Shown here in pieces: positions 61,120 through 64,000 of a stretch of DNA of 64,000 bases. The notes beneath the pieces are model-generated. The model was given only the letters and a program-made list of their open reading frames with translations, ran no database searches and was not told the origin of the DNA. Each line of letters begins with the position of its first letter. Position 1 is the stretch's first letter. The position numbers and the translations under genes were made by a program. The stretch is from Psychroflexus longus (GTDB taxonomy: Bacteria; Bacteroidota; Bacteroidia; Flavobacteriales; Flavobacteriaceae). Location: positions 62,001 to 126,000 of the forward strand of contig NZ_JAIQZE010000010.1 of assembly GCF_020164595.1 (NCBI RefSeq). Reading direction: 5' to 3'.

Positions 61120-61647
61120 ATGACAGATAATACTTCAAATTACGTAATCCTGGTGGATGAAAATGATAAGCCACTAGGTACCATGGAAAAAATTGAGGCA
61201 CACGAAAAAGCTAAGCTTCATCGTGCATTTTCAGTATTTATATATAATTCCAAAAATGAATTAATGCTTCAACAAAGAGCTTTGTCAAAATACCACACAC
61301 CAGGTTTATGGACAAACACATGTTGTAGTCACCAAAAAATAAATGAAACTAATATAGAGGCTGGGAAAAGACGACTTCAAGAAGAAATGGGTTTTAGCAC
61401 GGATCTCCAAGAAACAATATCCTTTATTTATAAAGCTCCATTCGAAAACGGTTTAACCGAGCACGAATATGATTATATACTTGTCGGTGAATACAATGAT
61501 GAACCACAACCTAATCCCGATGAGGTCAATGCTTGGAAATGGATGAAACTTGAAGACATTGAAATAGATATAAAAAAAAATCCAGGTAATTATACTGAGT
61601 GGTTCAAAATTATTTTTGCGAAGCATAAAAATGAAATGATAAAATAA
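61120..61647 (+). CDS. idi: isopentenyl-diphosphate isomerase, type 1
   Basis: A 175-residue Nudix-fold enzyme interconverting IPP and DMAPP. The catalytic cysteine segment W-T-N-T-C-C-S-H and the glutamate segment L-T-E-H-E-Y-D-Y are present, with the Nudix-like R-R-L-Q-E-E-M-G. A frame opening at 61069 would start within the terminator and promoter, so the ATG at 61120 is chosen. Type 1 Idi is essential where isoprenoids come from mevalonate. It starts a probable operon with the next genes. Confidence 0.93.
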   Translation: MTDNTSNYVILVDENDKPLGTMEKIEAHEKAKLHRAFSVFIYNSKNELMLQQRALSKYHTPGLWTNTCCSHQKINETNIEAGKRRLQEEMGFSTDLQETISFIYKAPFENGLTEHEYDYILVGEYNDEPQPNPDEVNAWKWMKLEDIEIDIKKNPGNYTEWFKIIFAKHKNEMIK

Positions 61648-61660
61648 TCAACATAAGCGT

Positions 61661-62071
61661 ATGAAAGTTACAGTACACCGCAAAGCTCATTTTAATGCTG
61701 CGCATAGATTATACAGGAAAGATTGGACCTTTGAGAAGAATGAAGAAATCTTCGGTAAATGTAATAACCCACAGTATCATGGTCATAATTACGAGCTTAT
61801 AGCTTCTGTAACTGGTGAAATTGATCCAGAAACCGGATACGTTATAGATGTTAAAATTTTGAAGGATTTAATCAAATCTGAAGTTGAGGATGCATTTGAC
61901 CATAAAAATTTAAATGAACAAGTTCAGGAATTTGAGAACTTAAATCCAACTGCAGAAAATATAGCAGTAGTCATTTGGAACAAACTGAAACCAAAATTGA
62001 AAGAGGGGCATGAGTTAGAAATTACACTTTATGAAACACCTCGAAATTTTGTAACTTATAAAGGAGAGTAA
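61661..62071 (+). CDS. 6-pyruvoyl-tetrahydropterin synthase / QueD family
   Basis: A 136-residue zinc enzyme. Zinc ligands His15, His40 and His42 (F-N-A-A-H and Y-H-G-H-N) and the catalytic Cys34 in G-K-C-N-N-P are visible, plus D-H-K-N-L-N near residue 86 and a C-terminal glutamate in L-Y-E-T-P. It converts dihydroneopterin triphosphate to a carboxy- or pyruvoyl-tetrahydropterin; QueD (queuosine pathway) is the usual role in bacteria. Thirteen bases after idi, one base before bcp. Confidence 0.88.
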   Translation: MKVTVHRKAHFNAAHRLYRKDWTFEKNEEIFGKCNNPQYHGHNYELIASVTGEIDPETGYVIDVKILKDLIKSEVEDAFDHKNLNEQVQEFENLNPTAENIAVVIWNKLKPKLKEGHELEITLYETPRNFVTYKGE

Positions 62072-62072
62072 G

Positions 62073-62528
62073 ATGTCATTAGAAAAAGGAGAAAAAATAC
62101 CACATTTTGAACTTAAGGATCAAAACGGAAATGATTTTGATTCAAATGAAATTATTGGTAAAAAACCTGTTGTGATTTATTTCTATCCAAAAGATTTTAC
62201 TCCTGGTTGCACAAAAGAGGCATGTAACTTCAGAGATAGTTACGAAGATTTTAAAGAAGCTGGAGCAGAAGTAATTGGTATAAGCAATGACTCAGAAAAG
62301 TCCCATTCAAAATTTGCAAAAAAACACAATCTTCCTTTTATTTTACTTTCAGACTCCAATGGTAAAGTGAGAAAGAAATTTGGCATAAAGAAAAGTCTGC
62401 TTGGATTGGTTCCTGGTAGAGAAACATTTGTCATCGACGGTGAGGGCAAAGTGATTTTTAAATTCAATAGCCTAGATGCTTCAAAACACATGAAAAAAGC
62501 ATTGAATGCGGTTAAAAAAATAGATTAG
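62073..62528 (+). CDS. bcp: thioredoxin-dependent peroxiredoxin, BCP type
   Basis: A 151-residue peroxiredoxin reducing hydroperoxides. The peroxidatic cysteine lies in F-T-P-G-C-T-K-E-A-C (Cys46) and the resolving cysteine is Cys51, the atypical 2-Cys spacing of BCP/PrxQ. Its stop codon TAG shares its last base with the GTG start of manA. Confidence 0.94.
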   Translation: MSLEKGEKIPHFELKDQNGNDFDSNEIIGKKPVVIYFYPKDFTPGCTKEACNFRDSYEDFKEAGAEVIGISNDSEKSHSKFAKKHNLPFILLSDSNGKVRKKFGIKKSLLGLVPGRETFVIDGEGKVIFKFNSLDASKHMKKALNAVKKID

Positions 62529-63496
62529 TGTTATATCCCTTAAAATTCACACCTATTCTAAAAGAAAAAATTTGGGGAGGTCACAGATTTCATTCCAAAA
62601 CCAATCAAAACTTAGGGGATAAGAAAATAGGTGAAAGTTGGGAAATAAGCGGTGTTAAGGATGAAATTTCCATTGTTGAAAATGGTAGCTTAAAAGGCGA
62701 AGTACTTGAAGATTTAATCATCGAATTTAAAGACCAATTACTTGGCAAATCTGTTTACGAAAGATTCAATGCTCAATTTCCAATTTTAATAAAATTTATT
62801 GAAGCTAGAGATAATCTTTCGGTCCAATTGCATCCTGACGATCAACTTGCTAAAAAACGTCACAACAGTTTCGGTAAAACCGAGATGTGGTACATCATAG
62901 AATCTGAAAATAATGCTAAATTAATATTAGACTTCAAAGATAATCTTTCAGCCAAAAAACTTAAGGATTTAATAAACTCAGGAAAAATTGAAAACTCCCT
63001 GAATTCAATCAGCGTAAAAGAGGGAGATGCCTTTTTTATAAAGCCTGGTTTGGTTCATGCCATTGGAGCAGGAGTATTGCTTGCAGAAATCCAACAGACC
63101 TCAGATATTACTTATCGTATATATGATTGGAATAGAGTTGATGAAGAAGGAAATACTAGAGAACTACATACAGATCTTGCGCTTGAAGCTATTGATTTTG
63201 ATAATACATCAGATTATAGAATACGATATGATTCTGTGCTGAATACCAAAGTTCCTTTAGCAGACACACCCTATTTTAAAACTAAATTTTTGGAAATCAA
63301 TAAGGATTTAAACCTTGATTATTCAAAAGTTGATTCTTTTATAATTTTCATGAACGTAGGCCACAGCTCAGCTACAATTAGTCATAAAAATATTCACTAT
63401 TCAATCCTTTCAAAAGAAACAATTCTTATTCCAGCTTGTATTGATACTTTAGAAATAAAATCAGCAGGCACCAAACTTTTAGAAATCAGCATTTAG
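62528..63496 (+). CDS. manA: mannose-6-phosphate isomerase, class I
   Basis: A 322-residue cupin enzyme interconverting mannose-6-phosphate and fructose-6-phosphate. Features are E-K-I-W-G-G near residue 13, the metal site Q-L-H-P-D-D (about residues 98-103), K-T-E-M-W-Y and a second histidine in L-V-H-A-I-G-A-G. It is the short form found in Firmicutes and Bacteroidota. The start is a GTG at 62528 overlapping the bcp stop codon. Confidence 0.92.
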   Translation: MLYPLKFTPILKEKIWGGHRFHSKTNQNLGDKKIGESWEISGVKDEISIVENGSLKGEVLEDLIIEFKDQLLGKSVYERFNAQFPILIKFIEARDNLSVQLHPDDQLAKKRHNSFGKTEMWYIIESENNAKLILDFKDNLSAKKLKDLINSGKIENSLNSISVKEGDAFFIKPGLVHAIGAGVLLAEIQQTSDITYRIYDWNRVDEEGNTRELHTDLALEAIDFDNTSDYRIRYDSVLNTKVPLADTPYFKTKFLEINKDLNLDYSKVDSFIIFMNVGHSSATISHKNIHYSILSKETILIPACIDTLEIKSAGTKLLEISI

Positions 63497-63511
63497 TTTT
63501 TTAAATTAGTT

Positions 63512-63519
63512 TACTTTTG
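63512..63519 (+). promoter_or_regulatory. -7 promoter element for the small conserved gene
   Basis: TACTTTTG matches TAnnTTTG, 20 bp before the ATG at 63540, in the short gap after manA. Confidence 0.45.
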
Positions 63520-63539
63520 CAGAAATTAATTTTTATAAA

Positions 63540-63806
63540 ATGGCTAGTAAGAAGCAACTAAAAAAAGACCTTAATGACCGTTTCGGTGAAATCATCGACG
63601 GAGCATTAATCAACCAAGAGGCAAGTTCAGAAGACTTTAAAGAGAAAACTGAAGAACTTGTAGACGATGTCATATCAGAATTTGATCAATTTGTTGAGCA
63701 AATCAACAAAAAAGATATTGAAGACAGAGGTAAGCATTTAAAATCTGTAAAAGAATCAATCAACACTAAAGCTGATGAGTTTATAAAAAGACTCAATAAC
63801 TTCTAA
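63540..63806 (+). CDS. small charged helical protein, function unknown
   Basis: An 88-residue, strongly charged and mostly helical protein without cysteine, signal peptide or membrane segment. Two amphipathic helices (about 1-45 with K-K-Q-L-K-K-D-L and 50-88) suggest a small coiled-coil or helical bundle. Similar small proteins are common in flavobacteria but I know no function. Own promoter and a strong terminator show it is a separate transcript. Confidence 0.8.
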   Translation: MASKKQLKKDLNDRFGEIIDGALINQEASSEDFKEKTEELVDDVISEFDQFVEQINKKDIEDRGKHLKSVKESINTKADEFIKRLNNF

Positions 63807-63867
63807 TTCCTTATTCAAGATTTAATTTCTTGACCTTCTAGGTTGAAAGTTAAATTCTTTTCTTATT

Positions 63868-63898
63868 AACCTCGTAGTGATTTCTACGAGGTTTTTTT
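63868..63898 (+). terminator. intrinsic terminator after the small conserved gene
   Basis: AACCTCGTAG-tgattt-CTACGAGGTT is a perfect 10-bp stem followed by TTTTT. It lies between this gene and a convergent gene at the window edge. Confidence 0.92.
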
Positions 63899-63935
63899 AT
63901 TTAAATTATTTAAATCTAAATTATTGTAATCCTTA

Positions 63936-64000
63936 CTAGGGTAGTTCTTCGATAACTTCAGTTTTCATACTCTCATTATCATTCTTCCTTCTTGCTTCGA
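63936..64000 (-). CDS. 3' end of a minus-strand gene cut by the window edge
   Basis: Only the last 20 or so codons are inside the window: a polar, glutamate- and lysine-rich tail ending V-I-E-E-L-P and a TAG stop (63938-63936). The other two minus-strand frames contain early stops. The amino acid composition and the terminator placed between it and the preceding plus-strand gene support a real C-terminus. The product cannot be named. Confidence 0.4.
   Translation of the reverse strand, partial: EARRKNDNESMKTEVIEELP

Overview
The window is a chromosomal segment of a marine-type Bacteroidota, almost certainly a flavobacterium (Flavobacteriaceae). The DNA is AT-rich. The gene content is typical of that family: a fused CcoN-CcoO cbb3 oxidase, TonB-dependent receptor plus DUF4249 pair, GLPGLI proteins, a SprB-like adhesin with a type IX secretion sorting domain next to SprF and OmpA-like genes, DUF6095 next to murQ, and TAnnTTTG-type promoter elements. 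The genus cannot be fixed from sequence alone. No tRNA, rRNA, CRISPR array, prophage or transposase was seen.

Layout. 0-1.1 kb: two small convergent envelope genes, one resembling the periplasmic part of ExbD. 1.2-9.7 kb: a complete cbb3 oxidase and assembly operon (ccoI, ccoS, ccoNO, ccoQ, ccoP, ccoG, ccoH, a TauE/SafE-like membrane protein). 9.9-15.8 kb: glutamate synthase gltB-gltD. 15.9-20.9 kb: STAS-like protein, CoA-transferase, thioredoxin, universal stress protein, hemN and a membrane methyltransferase. FNR-like palindromes (TGAT-N4-ATCA) precede ccoI, hemN and the CoA-transferase at well-phased distances, suggesting a low-oxygen regulon. 20.9-28.7 kb: SDR, sterol-desaturase-like protein, DUF6095-murQ, DUF4249-TonB receptor, O-methyltransferase and an ACMSD-like amidohydrolase. 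28.8-35.0 kb: SulP transporter, folD, kynurenine 3-monooxygenase, kynureninase and a lipoprotein.

36.3-45.5 kb is the accessory part. Six GLPGLI-family genes (one broken by a stop codon), a small secreted two-cysteine protein, a truncated receptor fragment and a full outer-membrane beta-barrel protein lie between two copies of an inverted-repeat-bounded non-coding element. Homologous promoter regions and the truncated receptor copy show that an operon of the form promoter - GLPGLI genes - beta-barrel gene was duplicated in tandem. This is the best candidate for an uncharacterised system in the window. A GT9 glycosyltransferase just before it is bracketed by a 19-bp direct repeat.

45.8-64.0 kb: metK with a SAM-II-class riboswitch and a possible mutually exclusive helix, OsmC, a NamZ-like (DUF1343) protein, a LolC/E-like permease, a cysteine/cystathionine synthase, prfC, a 1400-residue adhesin with 12 SdrB-like repeats followed by sprF-like and OmpA/SPOR genes, then idi, a QueD/PTPS-like gene, bcp, manA and a small conserved protein. 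The right edge cuts a minus-strand gene.
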